Shown here piece by piece: positions 21,542 through 31,590 of a stretch of DNA of 64,000 nt. The DNA is taken from positions 1,178,001 to 1,242,000 of the forward strand of contig NZ_AAYB01000001.1 in the NCBI RefSeq assembly GCF_000169435.1, written 5' to 3'. This DNA comes from Roseobacter sp. CCS2 (lineage in GTDB: Bacteria; Pseudomonadota; Alphaproteobacteria; Rhodobacterales; Rhodobacteraceae). A model generated the notes under the pieces. That model was not told the origin of the DNA. It saw only the letters and a list, made by a program, of their open reading frames with translations, and did no database searches. Both the position numbers and the translations under genes were made by a program. Numbering within the stretch: the first letter of the stretch is position 1; each line of letters begins with the position of its first letter.

Positions 21542-22099
21542 ATGGCAAGTGAAGAATTCCCCGGCTGGCACGGCACGACAATCATCGGCGTCCGCAAAGG
21601 CGGGCAGGTTGTGATCGCAGGCGACGGGCAGGTTAGCCTTGGGCAGACTGTCATCAAGGGAACCGCCCGCAAGGTGCGTCGCTTATCCCCCGGTGGGCAG
21701 GATGTGATTTGCGGTTTCGCAGGATCAACAGCGGATGCATTTACTTTGCTTGAACGTCTGGAAAAGAAGTTAGAAGCAACCCCCGGCCAATTAGCCCGCG
21801 CCTCGATCGAGTTGGCCAAGGATTGGCGCACCGATAAATACCTGCAAAAGCTGGAAGCGATGCTGATTGTCAGCGACGGATCAGAATTGTTCGTGATCAC
21901 CGGCGCTGGCGATGTGCTAGAGCCGGAACATGATATTGCGGCCATCGGATCGGGTGGGAACTATGCGCTTGCCGCTGGTCGGGCGCTGATGGACACGAAG
22001 AAAGACGCTGAAACGATTGCCCGCGAAGCAATGGCGATTGCCGCCGATATCTGTGTCTACACAAACGGCAATTTAACAGTTGAGGCGATCAAAGCATGA
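21542..22099 (+). CDS. hslV: ATP-dependent protease proteolytic subunit HslV
   Basis: HslV is the threonine protease of the HslVU complex, a proteasome-like machine. The ATG at 21542, with AAGGAG seven nt before it, gives 185 residues. An 11-residue propeptide precedes the catalytic threonine in GTTIIGVRK (Thr12), so maturation should expose it. [10 protein letters not shown] and [11 protein letters not shown] are family motifs. The stop overlaps the next gene (ATGA). Its ATPase partner hslU is one gene further on. Confidence 0.95.
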   Translation: MASEEFPGWHGTTIIGVRKGGQVVIAGDGQVSLGQTVIKGTARKVRRLSPGGQDVICGFAGSTADAFTLLERLEKKLEATPGQLARASIELAKDWRTDKYLQKLEAMLIVSDGSELFVITGAGDVLEPEHDIAAIGSGGNYALAAGRALMDTKKDAETIAREAMAIAADICVYTNGNLTVEAIKA

Positions 22100-23163
22100 T
22101 CGAACGCGATGATCTTAAGGCGGCCGTTGGCAGTGGCTTGATCAGCGAAAGCCAGGCAGCCGGACTGATCAGCCTGTCCGACAGCAGGCGCGGTGCGCGC
22201 GAAAATCTGAACCCCGGTGATGAACCGTTTGAGCTGTTCAAAGGGTTCAACGAAATTTTTATCGTCATCGGACTGATCATCCTTTCTTTCGGTTGGTGGG
22301 GCGTCGTTGCGCTGGCGCTTGGCGACGAAGTGGTCAATTTGCAGGACTACGCCATGTGGGTCACGCTGATCGGTGGTGGCATTTTATGGCTACTGTCGGA
22401 ATACTTCGTGCGAAAACGGCGCATGGTCGCCCCGGCGATTGCTTTATCTGTGATGTTCGCAGCAAACGCCGCCTTTGGCTTTACCGCCGGCATGTCCGAA
22501 CCCTTTATGATCGCGCAGAACGATTATTCAAGCGTGTCGTTTCCACTGGTACTCGCGACGTTGACGCTTGCGGTATATTGGTGGCGTTTCCGCGTACCTT
22601 TCGCGATGGCTATGATTGCTGTCGGGCTTTTCGTTGTCGCGATTGTCTATGCGGCCAGCCGGGAAGGACGCATTGCGAGTGTCAGCGAATTTTTCCTGCT
22701 GTCCGCTGGTGGTCCGTTTGCATGGATCACGCTTGCTTTGGGTATCTTGGTTTTTGCCGTCGCCATGATGTTCGACATGAGCGATCCACATCGCGTTACA
22801 CGCAGGTCTGCCAATGGGTTTTGGCTGCACGTCGTGGCGGCACCTGCATTGGTGAACACCGTCGCGCTTTCGCTGTTGAACCAAGAAAACGGAGGATCAA
22901 ATCTGATCCTTTTGGGGATCTTGTTACTGTTTGCCATTGTCGCGATTGTCATCGACCGCCGGTCGTTCCTAATTGCGGCGATCGGCTATATCGTGGCGCT
23001 TGCTGCGACTGTTTTTGATGGTGACGGGGCCGCGCTGACTGTGCTGATCCTAGGCATCGTCCTTCTGCTTCTTGGTGCGTTCTGGGAACGGATCCGAGCC
23101 CGCGTTCTGCGGCTGATGCCCGGTTTCATCCCGCTGCACCGCCTTCCCCCTTCACAAGTTTAA
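22096..23163 (+). CDS. multispanning membrane protein of unknown function between hslV and hslU
   Basis: The 355-residue protein has a soluble N-terminal segment (about 1-50, with [13 protein letters not shown]) and then around ten hydrophobic segments to the C-terminus, ending in a basic tail. The layout resembles DUF2157-type membrane proteins, but I do not recognise it firmly. It overlaps hslV (ATGA) and ends 8 bp before hslU, so it is transcribed and translated with the protease. It could be a membrane substrate adaptor, or simply a co-transcribed passenger. Confidence 0.75.
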   Translation: MIERDDLKAAVGSGLISESQAAGLISLSDSRRGARENLNPGDEPFELFKGFNEIFIVIGLIILSFGWWGVVALALGDEVVNLQDYAMWVTLIGGGILWLLSEYFVRKRRMVAPAIALSVMFAANAAFGFTAGMSEPFMIAQNDYSSVSFPLVLATLTLAVYWWRFRVPFAMAMIAVGLFVVAIVYAASREGRIASVSEFFLLSAGGPFAWITLALGILVFAVAMMFDMSDPHRVTRRSANGFWLHVVAAPALVNTVALSLLNQENGGSNLILLGILLLFAIVAIVIDRRSFLIAAIGYIVALAATVFDGDGAALTVLILGIVLLLLGAFWERIRARVLRLMPGFIPLHRLPPSQV

Positions 23164-23171
23164 GGCCCATT

Positions 23172-24479
23172 ATGACAGATCTGACCCCCCGCGAAATCGT
23201 CTCGGAACTTGACCGGTTCATTATCGGTCAGAAGGACGCCAAACGCGCCGTGGCCGTGGCGTTGCGCAATCGTTGGCGGCGCAAGCAATTGGGTGATGAT
23301 CTGCGCGATGAGGTGTATCCAAAGAATATTCTGATGATTGGGCCTACTGGTGTTGGCAAAACTGAAATCTCTCGGCGGCTCGCGAAACTGGCGCGCGCAC
23401 CCTTTCTCAAGGTGGAAGCGACGAAATTCACTGAAGTGGGTTATGTTGGCCGCGACGTTGAACAGATTATCCGTGATCTGGTCGATACCGCGATCATCGA
23501 CACCCGCGAACACATGCGCGAAGATGTGAAGGCAAAAGCACGCGCTGCAGCTGAAGATCGCGTGATCACCGCTGTTGCTGGCACCGATGCGCGTGACACA
23601 ACGCGCGAGATGTTTCGCAAAAAGCTAAAGTCAGGCGAGCTAGACAATACGGTGATTGAGCTTGAACTGACCGACACATCCAACCCCATGGGCGGTTTCG
23701 AAATCCCCGGGCAACCCGGCGGCATGGGTGGGATGATGAACCTTGGCGATCTGTTCGGTAAGGCGATGGGCGGACGCACGGTCAAAAAACAAATGACCGT
23801 CGCTGATAGCTATGAAGCGCTAGTCGCGGATGAAGCCGATAAGCTGCTCGATGATGAAACGGTAACCAAAGCAGCTTTGGAAGCGGTCGAGCAGAACGGC
23901 ATCGTTTTCTTGGATGAAATCGACAAAGTCTGCGCACGCGCCGATGCCCGTGGTGCCGACGTGTCGCGTGAAGGTGTGCAGCGTGATTTGCTGCCGCTGA
24001 TCGAGGGAACGACCGTGTCCACGAAACACGGACCGATCAAGACAGACCATATCCTGTTCATCGCATCAGGTGCGTTTCACGTGGCGAAACCATCCGACCT
24101 ACTGCCTGAATTGCAGGGCCGCCTGCCAATTCGTGTCGAACTGCGCGCACTGACCGAAGACGATTTCGTGCGCATCCTGACCGAAACAGATAACGCGCTG
24201 ACCTTGCAATATTCAGCCCTGATGAAAACTGAAGAGGTCACTGTGACCTTCACCGAAAATGGGATCAAAGCGCTGGCCAAGATCGCAGCGGAAGTCAACG
24301 AATCTGTGGAAAACATCGGGGCACGCCGCCTTTATACAGTGATCGAACGGGTTTTTGAGGATCTGTCCTTCAACGCCCCTGACCGGGCTGGCGACGATAT
24401 CGCGATTGATGCAGCTTTCGTTGAGGAACACTTGGGCGAGCTGTCGCGATCAACAGATATCAGCCGTTATGTGCTTTAA
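23172..24479 (+). CDS. hslU: ATP-dependent protease ATPase subunit HslU
   Basis: HslU is the AAA+ unfoldase that feeds HslV. The 435-residue protein carries Walker A GPTGVGKT (57-64), Walker [10 protein letters not shown] (about 246-254), the intermediate (I) domain in about 110-220 with a Gly/Met-rich stretch, and the arginine-rich sensor region [12 protein letters not shown]. The C-terminal tail DISRYVL is the docking peptide that activates HslV. An 8-nt gap separates it from the membrane gene upstream. Confidence 0.97.
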   Translation: MTDLTPREIVSELDRFIIGQKDAKRAVAVALRNRWRRKQLGDDLRDEVYPKNILMIGPTGVGKTEISRRLAKLARAPFLKVEATKFTEVGYVGRDVEQIIRDLVDTAIIDTREHMREDVKAKARAAAEDRVITAVAGTDARDTTREMFRKKLKSGELDNTVIELELTDTSNPMGGFEIPGQPGGMGGMMNLGDLFGKAMGGRTVKKQMTVADSYEALVADEADKLLDDETVTKAALEAVEQNGIVFLDEIDKVCARADARGADVSREGVQRDLLPLIEGTTVSTKHGPIKTDHILFIASGAFHVAKPSDLLPELQGRLPIRVELRALTEDDFVRILTETDNALTLQYSALMKTEEVTVTFTENGIKALAKIAAEVNESVENIGARRLYTVIERVFEDLSFNAPDRAGDDIAIDAAFVEEHLGELSRSTDISRYVL

Positions 24480-24482
24480 GCG

Positions 24483-24758
24483 GTGCTGAAGCTCAAAAAA
24501 TACCCAGCGTTTATCGTTTTACTCATCGCGGGCCTTTTCACCGTCATCTTTGCCTACGCGACGCTCAACCTGTTTCAAATGTCGATGGCCAACATCAGGT
24601 TCATCCGTGAATTCGGTTGGACCGCCGTGATGGAAGGCGCGTTGTTGCAACTGCTGACAGTGGCGATTTCGGGGGCTTTGGCGATGCTTAGCTACATTGG
24701 GTTTAAAATCTGCGAAAGTGAGTTGGTTCACAGATATCACAATTGGCAAAACAAATGA
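24483..24758 (+). CDS. small membrane protein downstream of hslU
   Basis: A 91-residue frame with a GTG start 3 nt after the hslU stop. Two hydrophobic segments (about 9-31 and 53-75) with a short loop suggest a two-pass membrane protein. It overlaps no other credible gene and is tightly linked to hslU, so it is probably real. I know no function for it. The ribosome site is weak, which fits translational coupling. Confidence 0.6.
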   Translation: MLKLKKYPAFIVLLIAGLFTVIFAYATLNLFQMSMANIRFIREFGWTAVMEGALLQLLTVAISGALAMLSYIGFKICESELVHRYHNWQNK

Positions 24759-24801
24759 TTTAGGGGTTTCACCGAACCCCCTGTCAGATCATCAAAGCGG
24801 G

Positions 24802-26037
24802 ATGAGCCAACCCACCGGATATCTGGCGTTCATCCGCGAAAACATACCTTTCCTTGCGACGGGCGCATTGCTGTCATTCCTATCAAGTTTTGGGCAGACA
24901 TTCTTTATTTCCATTTTCGGCGGGGAAATCCGTGAAACGTATGGTTTGTCCAACGGTGATTGGGGCCTGATTTATATGATCGGCACCGGCGCATCGGCCG
25001 TCTTGATGGTTTTTGTTGGTGGCTTGGCCGATAGGTTTCGGGTGCGTTCCCTTGGGATCGTCGTCATTGTGATGTTGGCTTCAGCCTGTTTGTTCATGGC
25101 ATTCAACGCGGTTGCTGCATTGCTACCCTTCGTTGTTTTCGCACTACGTTTCACCGGCCAAGGCATGACAAGCCATGTTGCCACCGTTGCCATGTCACGC
25201 TGGTTTATCGCAACCCGCGGGCGCGCTTTGGCAGTGGCGGCATTTGGGTTCATGCTGGGCGAAGCGACCTTACCGTTGACCATGGTATGGCTGAAATCAT
25301 TTATCGAATGGCGCACTTTGTGGGTGTGTTTTGCCGTATTTTGCGTGTTCGCCTGTTTCGTCCTGTACCGCCTGCTGCGACTGGAACGGACACCACAATC
25401 CATGGCTGAAACGACCCAAGCGACAGGGATGGGTGGCAAACATTGGACGCGCGCCGATGCGCTGCGCCATCCGCTGTTTTGGGCGATGATCCCGGCGGTC
25501 ATGTCATTCTCTGGCTTTGGCACCGCGTTCTGGTTCCACCAGGCACATTTCGCTGAGATTAAAGGCTGGTCACACCTTGCCCTCGTGTCCGTTTTTCCAT
25601 TGGGAACACTGATGCTTGCGCTTTCGACCATTGGTTATGGCTGGGCGATTGACCGGTTTGGTGCGATCCGGCTTTTACCGATCTATCTGATCCCATATGT
25701 GGTCGCATTTATCCTGCATTGGTATGCGCCATCCTTGGCATGGACAGCGTTGGCCGTCGTGTTGATGGGCATTGCTGGCGGTGGGCAGGCCACTTTGCTG
25801 AATGCATGTTGGGCAGAGTTTTATGGCACCAAGCACATCGGCGCGATCAAATCGGCAGCGGCGGCGCTGATGGTATTGGGGTCTGCCATTGGTCCGGGGT
25901 TAAGCGGATGGTTGATCGATCAAAGCGTTGGGTTTGAGGTGCAAATGCTGGGCTACGCCGCTGCTTTTGCTTTTGCTGCGCTCATTTTGATCATTCCGAC
26001 CCAGCGCGCACGTCAAGCATTAGCGGTTTCGCCGTAA
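24802..26037 (+). CDS. major facilitator superfamily transporter
   Basis: A 411-residue secondary transporter with about twelve membrane segments. The loop GGLADRFRVRS between segments 2 and 3 and WAIDRFGAIR in the second half are MFS signatures. The ATG at 24802 (MSQPTGYLAF) is preferred over an upstream start that would add a hydrophilic extension inside the previous gene. Substrate cannot be read from sequence. Its 3' end overlaps smr by 18 bp tail to tail. Confidence 0.85.
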   Translation: MSQPTGYLAFIRENIPFLATGALLSFLSSFGQTFFISIFGGEIRETYGLSNGDWGLIYMIGTGASAVLMVFVGGLADRFRVRSLGIVVIVMLASACLFMAFNAVAALLPFVVFALRFTGQGMTSHVATVAMSRWFIATRGRALAVAAFGFMLGEATLPLTMVWLKSFIEWRTLWVCFAVFCVFACFVLYRLLRLERTPQSMAETTQATGMGGKHWTRADALRHPLFWAMIPAVMSFSGFGTAFWFHQAHFAEIKGWSHLALVSVFPLGTLMLALSTIGYGWAIDRFGAIRLLPIYLIPYVVAFILHWYAPSLAWTALAVVLMGIAGGGQATLLNACWAEFYGTKHIGAIKSAAAALMVLGSAIGPGLSGWLIDQSVGFEVQMLGYAAAFAFAALILIIPTQRARQALAVSP

Positions 26038-26610
26038 ATAAACGTAATACGCGCCATGCCCGCCATGTTTCAGGTGCGCCGGTGTCACCTGCAAAATCGC
26101 CTGCGATAGCGGAGGAAGCGCCAGCCATTGCGGCACTTGATGACGCAAAATGCCATGACGTGTTGGGATCGGACCACCATCGTCGCGGTCTTTGCCTTTG
26201 CCGGTGATCACCAAAACCAGGCGGCGACCCATGGACTGCGATCCAAGGATAAAAGCAACCAACTCTGGATGTGCCTCGGCCATTGTCATGCCATGCAGGT
26301 CAATCCGCGCTTCTGGCTTGAGTTTGCCGCGCTTCATCTTACCGAAAGACTTGCTATCCATATTTACTGGTGCAGCAGCCAACCGATCAACAAGCGGGCG
26401 CATCACATCATGGGTGCGTGCCGTATTCGCCTTTTGACCAACGCGAAAATCGGGCAGCGGACCGCGCGGGGCCATGGGTTTTTTTGGTTTCGGTATCGGC
26501 AACGCATCTGGCGCAGGATCCTGCCGATTATCATGTAAAGGCGTGGCCCGTTCTGCAACCCGATCCCAAAGCGCGCGTTCTTCAGCAGACAAATGACGGG
26601 GCTTGCGCAT
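26020..26610 (-). CDS. Smr-domain protein
   Basis: A 196-residue protein with a proline/basic N-terminal half and a C-terminal Smr domain (about 100-196). The domain shows IDLHGMTMAEA and LVLVITGKGK, the hallmark of MutS2-type Smr nicking endonucleases. Stand-alone Smr proteins are linked to RNA or branched-DNA cleavage; the role here is unknown. It follows mltA with a 1-nt overlap (TAATG), so the two are coupled. Confidence 0.88.
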   Translation of the reverse strand: MRKPRHLSAEERALWDRVAERATPLHDNRQDPAPDALPIPKPKKPMAPRGPLPDFRVGQKANTARTHDVMRPLVDRLAAAPVNMDSKSFGKMKRGKLKPEARIDLHGMTMAEAHPELVAFILGSQSMGRRLVLVITGKGKDRDDGGPIPTRHGILRHQVPQWLALPPLSQAILQVTPAHLKHGGHGAYYVYLRRNR

Positions 26611-27641
26611 TAACGATTTGCCACAACCAAACGATGGGCCATTGTTGTTGGCATCAGAACCACCATGCGACCGGGATCTTTAATCTTGCCCGCTTCGCGA
26701 CCGGCTTCATCACCAGTTCCAAAGAAAATATCCGCACGCTGCGCACCCTTGATTGCCGACCCGGTATCTTGCGCGACCATCAAGCGGTTCATCGGTTCCG
26801 CGCCTTCTTTTTCAATCCAAACTGGTGCGCCCAGCGTGACAAATGCCGGATCAATCGCAATTGAGCGGCCTTCGGTGATCGACCGGTTCATCGCACCTAA
26901 CGGGCCCAAGTCAGCAGGCACTTCGCTGACTTCGCGAAAAAACACGTAGCTTTCATTTTCCCATAACAGTGCGCGGCCTTCTTCGCGGTTCTGGCGCACC
27001 CAATTGCGGATCACAGCAGCAGACACCTGATGCGGTTCGAAAATCCCACGATCAACCAATTCCATACCAACGGACGAATAGTTCCGGCTATTTTTACCGC
27101 CATACCCAACACGCATCACACTGCCATCGGGCAGGCTGATGCGGCCAGAACCTTGGATTTGCAGAAAGAACAGATCAACCGGGTCGGTGAGCCAGGCCAA
27201 TTCCAACCCACGGTTGGCAAGCGGCTGGTCTTCGTCAATTTCGCGGCGGGTATAATATGGTTCACCGCGAACCAGGTCATCCGGCACGCCGTAAATCGGA
27301 TAACGGTATGATGCGCGCTTTTCACGCGACCCCGGCAGTTGCGGTTCAAAATACCCGGTGAACAGCATTGGTTCACCATCCTCGATCAGGATAGGGTGAA
27401 AAAATTTTTCGAAAAAGCCACGCGGTTCGGGGTTTGTCTTGGCAAAGTCGCACAAGACTTCCCATTGCGGGTCATCCAGATCACGGCAGGTATTGGTAAA
27501 AACATCAAAGGCGGCTTGATGATCATCATCACGCCACCCTCGCAAATCGTCAAACGTCAGCTGGGTATAGGTTGGATCAGCCATTGCGCCGCTCGCAATT
27601 GAGAAGAGAAAGCAATACCGACAAATCCAGCCAAGAATCAT
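26610..27641 (-). CDS. mltA: membrane-bound lytic murein transglycosylase A
   Basis: MltA cleaves the MurNAc-GlcNAc bond of peptidoglycan with 1,6-anhydro product. The 343-residue protein starts with a signal sequence (about 1-21, cleaved after AMA). Unlike the enterobacterial enzyme it shows no lipobox, so it may be periplasmic or anchored otherwise. Family segments are FTGYFEPQLPGSR, FFLQIQGSGRI, YGGKNSRNYSSVG and the barrel motif VAQDTGSAIKGAQRADIFFG. Its released products could feed the amgK-murU recycling route encoded about 14 kb away. Confidence 0.93.
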   Translation of the reverse strand: MILGWICRYCFLFSIASGAMADPTYTQLTFDDLRGWRDDDHQAAFDVFTNTCRDLDDPQWEVLCDFAKTNPEPRGFFEKFFHPILIEDGEPMLFTGYFEPQLPGSREKRASYRYPIYGVPDDLVRGEPYYTRREIDEDQPLANRGLELAWLTDPVDLFFLQIQGSGRISLPDGSVMRVGYGGKNSRNYSSVGMELVDRGIFEPHQVSAAVIRNWVRQNREEGRALLWENESYVFFREVSEVPADLGPLGAMNRSITEGRSIAIDPAFVTLGAPVWIEKEGAEPMNRLMVAQDTGSAIKGAQRADIFFGTGDEAGREAGKIKDPGRMVVLMPTTMAHRLVVANR

Positions 27642-28300
27642 TCGCCCGTTGCAACAAGCCGCCAGTTTGGATCGTCTGCGTCCATCTTACGCGCGAACGT
27701 CCATGTATCTTTCTGGCGTTTGATCTCTGTCTCGCTGCCTTCAATGATATCGCCGGCATTGTCGCGCACGACCGACGTCATTTCAGACTTAAAGCGCACA
27801 GAAACCTCACCCTCTTTCGAGAAGTCGTCGAAAACGGCTTCTGTCAATGTCATGTCGCTGATCCCGATGAATTTGGCATCAACGGTTAAACCCTGACGCT
27901 GGCGTTCATCAACCACGGATGCAAACGCCTCGTACACATCTTCCGAAATAAATGGTACGATGCTGTCCAGATCACCATTTTCAAACGCCATCAAGATCAT
28001 TTCATAGGCGCCACGTGCACCGCCCAAGAATTCGCTGACGTTGAATGAAGGATCGGCGCGCTTCATATCAGCCAGCGCTTTGGCGGAATCTGATCCTTCT
28101 TCGATATGGTCCGTAATATCCAGATCAGGACCGCCTTCAATCACGTCGAAATCTGGCTTGCCGACACGGGATGAAGGTTCTGGCCGTGTCACGGCAGGTT
28201 TCTCAAATCCTTCGCGTGTGCCAAGCACACCGCGCAGGCGCAAAATCAAGAAAACAGCGATGCCAGCAAGCACCAAAAGCTGAATAAGCGGAGAGTTCAT
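27638..28300 (-). CDS. Tim44/TimA-family lipid-associated protein
   Basis: A 220-residue protein with a single N-terminal membrane segment (about 4-22, start MNSPLIQLL) and a C-terminal Tim44-like domain. GAYEMILMAFENGD, the EDVYEAF motif and the C-terminal beta-rich part fit the bacterial TimA family, the ancestor of mitochondrial import subunit Tim44. A GAGGT ribosome site precedes the ATG. It shares an ATGA with mltA and heads the timA-mltA-smr run, divergent from fxsA. Confidence 0.87.
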   Translation of the reverse strand: MNSPLIQLLVLAGIAVFLILRLRGVLGTREGFEKPAVTRPEPSSRVGKPDFDVIEGGPDLDITDHIEEGSDSAKALADMKRADPSFNVSEFLGGARGAYEMILMAFENGDLDSIVPFISEDVYEAFASVVDERQRQGLTVDAKFIGISDMTLTEAVFDDFSKEGEVSVRFKSEMTSVVRDNAGDIIEGSETEIKRQKDTWTFARKMDADDPNWRLVATGE

Positions 28301-28411
28301 TTTGACCTCGTTCAGGGGAAGGCATGGAAACACGCCCTTTCGCCCCTTATGTAGGTCGCAGGCGGGGCTGAGTCCACCTTACCCCCGAACATGTTATGAA
28401 AGGCGCACCTT

Positions 28412-28894
28412 ATGTGGCTGTTAATTGCTTTTATTGCGGTTCCAATGATCGAAATCGCCCTGTTTATTCAGGTAGGCGGATTTATTGGCATATGGTGGAC
28501 GTTGTTGATTGTTCTGCTTACCGCAGTGGCCGGATCATATCTTGTTCGGAATCAAGGTTTGCGCGAAATTGGTAACCTGCAAAGATCATTTTCAGAACTG
28601 AAGGACCCGACAGAGCCTTTGGCGCATGGCGCGATGATCCTGTTTGCGGGTGCGCTGTTGCTAACCCCGGGTTTTTTCACAGATATCGTTGGTCTATCGC
28701 TTTTGGTGCCTGGCATTCGCCGCACCGCATTCGTTTGGGCAAAATCCAAAGTGAAAGTGCAACGCTTTGAAATGGGCGAAGGGCCCGCCCAGCGCCCGCC
28801 GCCCACTGGTGACAGGGTGATTGATGGCGATTTCGAAGATGTGACCCCACAGAAAAACCGCCCGCAAGGCCCATCCGAGTGGACGCGGGATTGA
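28412..28894 (+). CDS. fxsA: FxsA-family membrane protein
   Basis: FxsA is a small inner-membrane protein; in E. coli its overproduction relieves F-plasmid exclusion of phage T7. The 160-residue protein has hydrophobic segments at about 1-45 and 70-100, the ETH-like signature GGFIGIWWTLLIVLLTAVAG and a hydrophilic C-terminal tail. An AAGG ribosome site precedes the ATG. Cellular role in this organism is unknown. secB lies 58 bp downstream on the same strand. Confidence 0.88.
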   Translation: MWLLIAFIAVPMIEIALFIQVGGFIGIWWTLLIVLLTAVAGSYLVRNQGLREIGNLQRSFSELKDPTEPLAHGAMILFAGALLLTPGFFTDIVGLSLLVPGIRRTAFVWAKSKVKVQRFEMGEGPAQRPPPTGDRVIDGDFEDVTPQKNRPQGPSEWTRD

Positions 28895-28952
28895 GCCTAT
28901 AGATTTAGGCTGATAGGAACGCGCGAACCTTATTTAACTGGAGCAGTTTCCA

Positions 28953-29450
28953 ATGACCGATACACCTGAAAACGGTGCAGCAGCCGCACCGGCAGCCCCA
29001 CAAATCACCAGCCGCGTTTTGGCGCAGTACATCCGCGATATGTCTTTTGAAAATATCCTCGCGCAAAAAGGTGTGACTGGCGACGCACAGCCCGAAATTC
29101 AGGTGCAGGTCAATCTTGATGCGCGCAAGCGCAGCACGGAAAACCAGTATGAGGTCCTTACGAAGCTGAACATCACAAGCAAGACGAAGGAAAAGGGCGA
29201 TCCTCTTTTCGTGCTCGAGATTGAATATGCGGGCGTGTTCCACGTTGAAGGTGTGCCAGAAGACCAGATGCACCCTTATCTGCTGATCGAATGCCCACGT
29301 ATCACATTCCCGTTCCTACGCCGCATCGTCAGTGACGTGACACGCGATGGTGGTTTCCCACCGTTGAACCTTGAAACCATTGATTTTCTGGCACTTTACC
29401 GGTCTGAGCTTGCACGCCGGTCGGAAGCGGAAAAGGCAAAAGTCAACTAA
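28953..29450 (+). CDS. secB: protein-export chaperone SecB
   Basis: SecB keeps secretory precursors unfolded and hands them to SecA. The 165-residue protein has the conserved strands PEIQVQVNLDA, VLEIEYAGVF and IECPRITFPFLRRIVSDVTR, and DGGFPPLNLETIDFLALY. It has a GGAG ribosome site. Its stop is 7 bp from the convergent dnaQ. In Caulobacter secB also lies a few genes from the replication origin, next to dnaQ, coaE, aroE and maf. Confidence 0.97.
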   Translation: MTDTPENGAAAAPAAPQITSRVLAQYIRDMSFENILAQKGVTGDAQPEIQVQVNLDARKRSTENQYEVLTKLNITSKTKEKGDPLFVLEIEYAGVFHVEGVPEDQMHPYLLIECPRITFPFLRRIVSDVTRDGGFPPLNLETIDFLALYRSELARRSEAEKAKVN

Positions 29451-29457
29451 GCCACAC

Positions 29458-30183
29458 CTAATTTTTCCAGATAGCGCCGTCGCCCAACTGCTCAACAAAA
29501 GCAGCATGGGCGGCGGCTTCTTCTATTGTAAGTTTGGGCGCAAGCGGTTCAGGTCGCGCTGATGGGCGCCATTCGTCTGACTGCCCACCTGCCGATTGGC
29601 TACGGGTATCTGCGGCCAATGCAAAATCGGGCTGACGTCCTCCGATCAGCTCAAGATAAACCTCTGCCAGAATTTCGCTATCCAGCAACGCGCCGTGCAA
29701 GGTGCGTGAGCTATTGTCGATCGCAAAACGCCTACAAAGGGCATCCAACGACGCGGGTGAGCCGGGAAATTTGCGACGGGCAATTGCCAGTGTATCAAGC
29801 GCCTGATCCATCGGCAGCAAAGGGCGGTTTAGCCAGCCCAGTTCTGCATTCAGAAACTTCATGTCAAAAGCGGCATTGTGGATGACCAGTTTCGCATCAC
29901 CAACGAAATCGACGAAATCCTGTGCAACGTCTTTGAAAAGCGGTTTATCGCGAAGTGTTTCCTGTCCGGGCTTTGGGTCTTGCGGCGGTTCAAGCAAATC
30001 AGGGCCAATGCCATGCACGCCAAACGCTTCAGCCGGCATTGAACGCTGCGGATTGATGTATTGGTGATACGTCCGGCCTGTCGGGACATGGCCCATCAGC
30101 TCTACCGCGCCAATTTCGACAATGCGATCACCTTCGTGCGGTTCAAATCCGGTAGTTTCAGTATCGAGTACGATTTCACGCAT
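29458..30183 (-). CDS. dnaQ: DNA polymerase III epsilon subunit
   Basis: DnaQ is the 3'-5' proofreading exonuclease of the replicative polymerase. The 241-residue protein has the three Exo motifs: [11 protein letters not shown] (Asp7, Glu9), [13 protein letters not shown] and [15 protein letters not shown]. The start overlaps the coaE 3' end by 8 bp. It is the last gene of the maf-aroE-coaE-dnaQ run that reads away from the proposed origin, so it is on the leading strand. Confidence 0.97.
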   Translation of the reverse strand: MREIVLDTETTGFEPHEGDRIVEIGAVELMGHVPTGRTYHQYINPQRSMPAEAFGVHGIGPDLLEPPQDPKPGQETLRDKPLFKDVAQDFVDFVGDAKLVIHNAAFDMKFLNAELGWLNRPLLPMDQALDTLAIARRKFPGSPASLDALCRRFAIDNSSRTLHGALLDSEILAEVYLELIGGRQPDFALAADTRSQSAGGQSDEWRPSARPEPLAPKLTIEEAAAHAAFVEQLGDGAIWKN

Positions 30184-30766
30184 CTGTTTGCCCTGTCAGT
30201 TCTGCGATTAGTTTTCGCACAGCTGTCTTGGTATCGTCCAGAGCAACAGTTTTAATGACATGGTCGGCAAGCGCACGTTTTTCAGCATCAGGCATTTGAC
30301 GCGACATAATGCGTTCAAACTGGTCTTCCGTCATGCCCGGGCGCGCCATCACCCGATCTTTTTGGATCTCTGGCGGTGCAGACACAACAAGAACAGATGT
30401 CAGCCAGTCTTGCGCATTTGTTTCGAACAGCAATGGAATATCAAGAACGACAAGCGAGCCAGTATTTTCATTAAGAAAAGCCGCGCGGTGTGCTGCAACC
30501 AAAGGGTGCACAATTTCTTCGAGTTTACCCATGACATTCAGGTCTTCGGCGATCATTTGCTTGAGCAGGTCGCGGCTGACTGCGCCATCAACAATGGCTT
30601 CTGGTAATGCCGCTTGGATAACCGGCACCGCAGCGCCCCCTTTGGCATAAAGGTCGTGAACAACCGCATCAGCGTCCCAAACCGGAATGCCTTCTTCACG
30701 AAACATGGCAGCCGTCGTGGATTTCCCCATTCCAATGGAACCGGTTAAGCCCAACAGATGCGTCAT
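30176..30766 (-). CDS. coaE: dephospho-CoA kinase
   Basis: CoaE performs the last step of coenzyme A synthesis, phosphorylating dephospho-CoA. The 196-residue protein has the P-loop GSIGMGKST (9-17), the [12 protein letters not shown] motif and [10 protein letters not shown]. It shares an ATGA overlap with aroE upstream and 8 bp with dnaQ downstream. Confidence 0.96.
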   Translation of the reverse strand: MTHLLGLTGSIGMGKSTTAAMFREEGIPVWDADAVVHDLYAKGGAAVPVIQAALPEAIVDGAVSRDLLKQMIAEDLNVMGKLEEIVHPLVAAHRAAFLNENTGSLVVLDIPLLFETNAQDWLTSVLVVSAPPEIQKDRVMARPGMTEDQFERIMSRQMPDAEKRALADHVIKTVALDDTKTAVRKLIAELTGQTDA

Positions 30767-31590
30767 CCGAGCACAGCCGCGCGTGTTGCATCGTCAACTT
30801 CCGGGCGACGGCCGAACCAGCGTTCGAATCCAGGGACACCTTGGTGCAACAACATCCCAAGACCATCGACTGTCGTGCAGCCCTTTTCAGCTGCTGCGAT
30901 CAGGAATGGCGTTTGCAATGGTGTGTACACGATATCTGTCACCGTGGCTTCTGACGAAAGCGCATCAACGGACACTTTAAATTCCTGCGCCCCGGTCATG
31001 CCTAGCGATGTTGTGTTAATAACGGTATTGGCGTCTTCAAGCATTTGGTCGGCCTGCACCCAATCCACAACACTGACACGTGCGCCGAAATCTGCGCGCA
31101 GGGCTTCGGCCTTGGCGCGTGTTCTGTTGGCAAGGATGATTTGTGGAACACCCGCGTCGGCCAGTGCCACAATAATCGCGCGCGCAGCACCCCCCGCGCC
31201 AAAAATGGCGGCAGGACCAGCCTTGGGATCCCAATCTGGCGCGCCTTGTCGAAGGTTGGCCACAAAACCATAGCCATCCGTATTATCCGCAAAAATCCTG
31301 CCATCATCCTTGAATATCAACGTATTAGCGGCACCAATGAGTGTCGCCCGGTCAGTTATTTGGTCGGCAAACTGCATGACGCTGACCTTATGGGGGATCG
31401 TGACGTTAGCACCGATGAACCCTTGATCGGGAAGCGACCGAAGCGTCATTTCAAGGGCATCTTCGGTGACCTTTAGCGCGGTATATTCGCCCTCAATCTC
31501 ATAGCGGTTCAGCCAGTAGCTGTGCAGCTTGGGGGAAAGGGAATGGCTGATCGGGTTTCCGATGACAGCAGCGCGTGGAATGTTTGTCAT
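30763..31590 (-). CDS. aroE: shikimate dehydrogenase
   Basis: AroE reduces 3-dehydroshikimate with NADPH in aromatic amino-acid synthesis. The 275-residue protein has IGNPISHSLSPKLHSYWL, GANVTIPHK with the catalytic lysine, ADNTDGYGF and the Rossmann motif FGAGGAARAI. Short overlaps (ATGA) link it to maf and coaE. Confidence 0.97.
   Translation of the reverse strand: MTNIPRAAVIGNPISHSLSPKLHSYWLNRYEIEGEYTALKVTEDALEMTLRSLPDQGFIGANVTIPHKVSVMQFADQITDRATLIGAANTLIFKDDGRIFADNTDGYGFVANLRQGAPDWDPKAGPAAIFGAGGAARAIIVALADAGVPQIILANRTRAKAEALRADFGARVSVVDWVQADQMLEDANTVINTTSLGMTGAQEFKVSVDALSSEATVTDIVYTPLQTPFLIAAAEKGCTTVDGLGMLLHQGVPGFERWFGRRPEVDDATRAAVLG

Noticed and set aside
28897..28912. Possible terminator after fxsA (GCCTA/TAGGC)
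   Set aside because: A 5-bp stem without a T-run; too weak to call.
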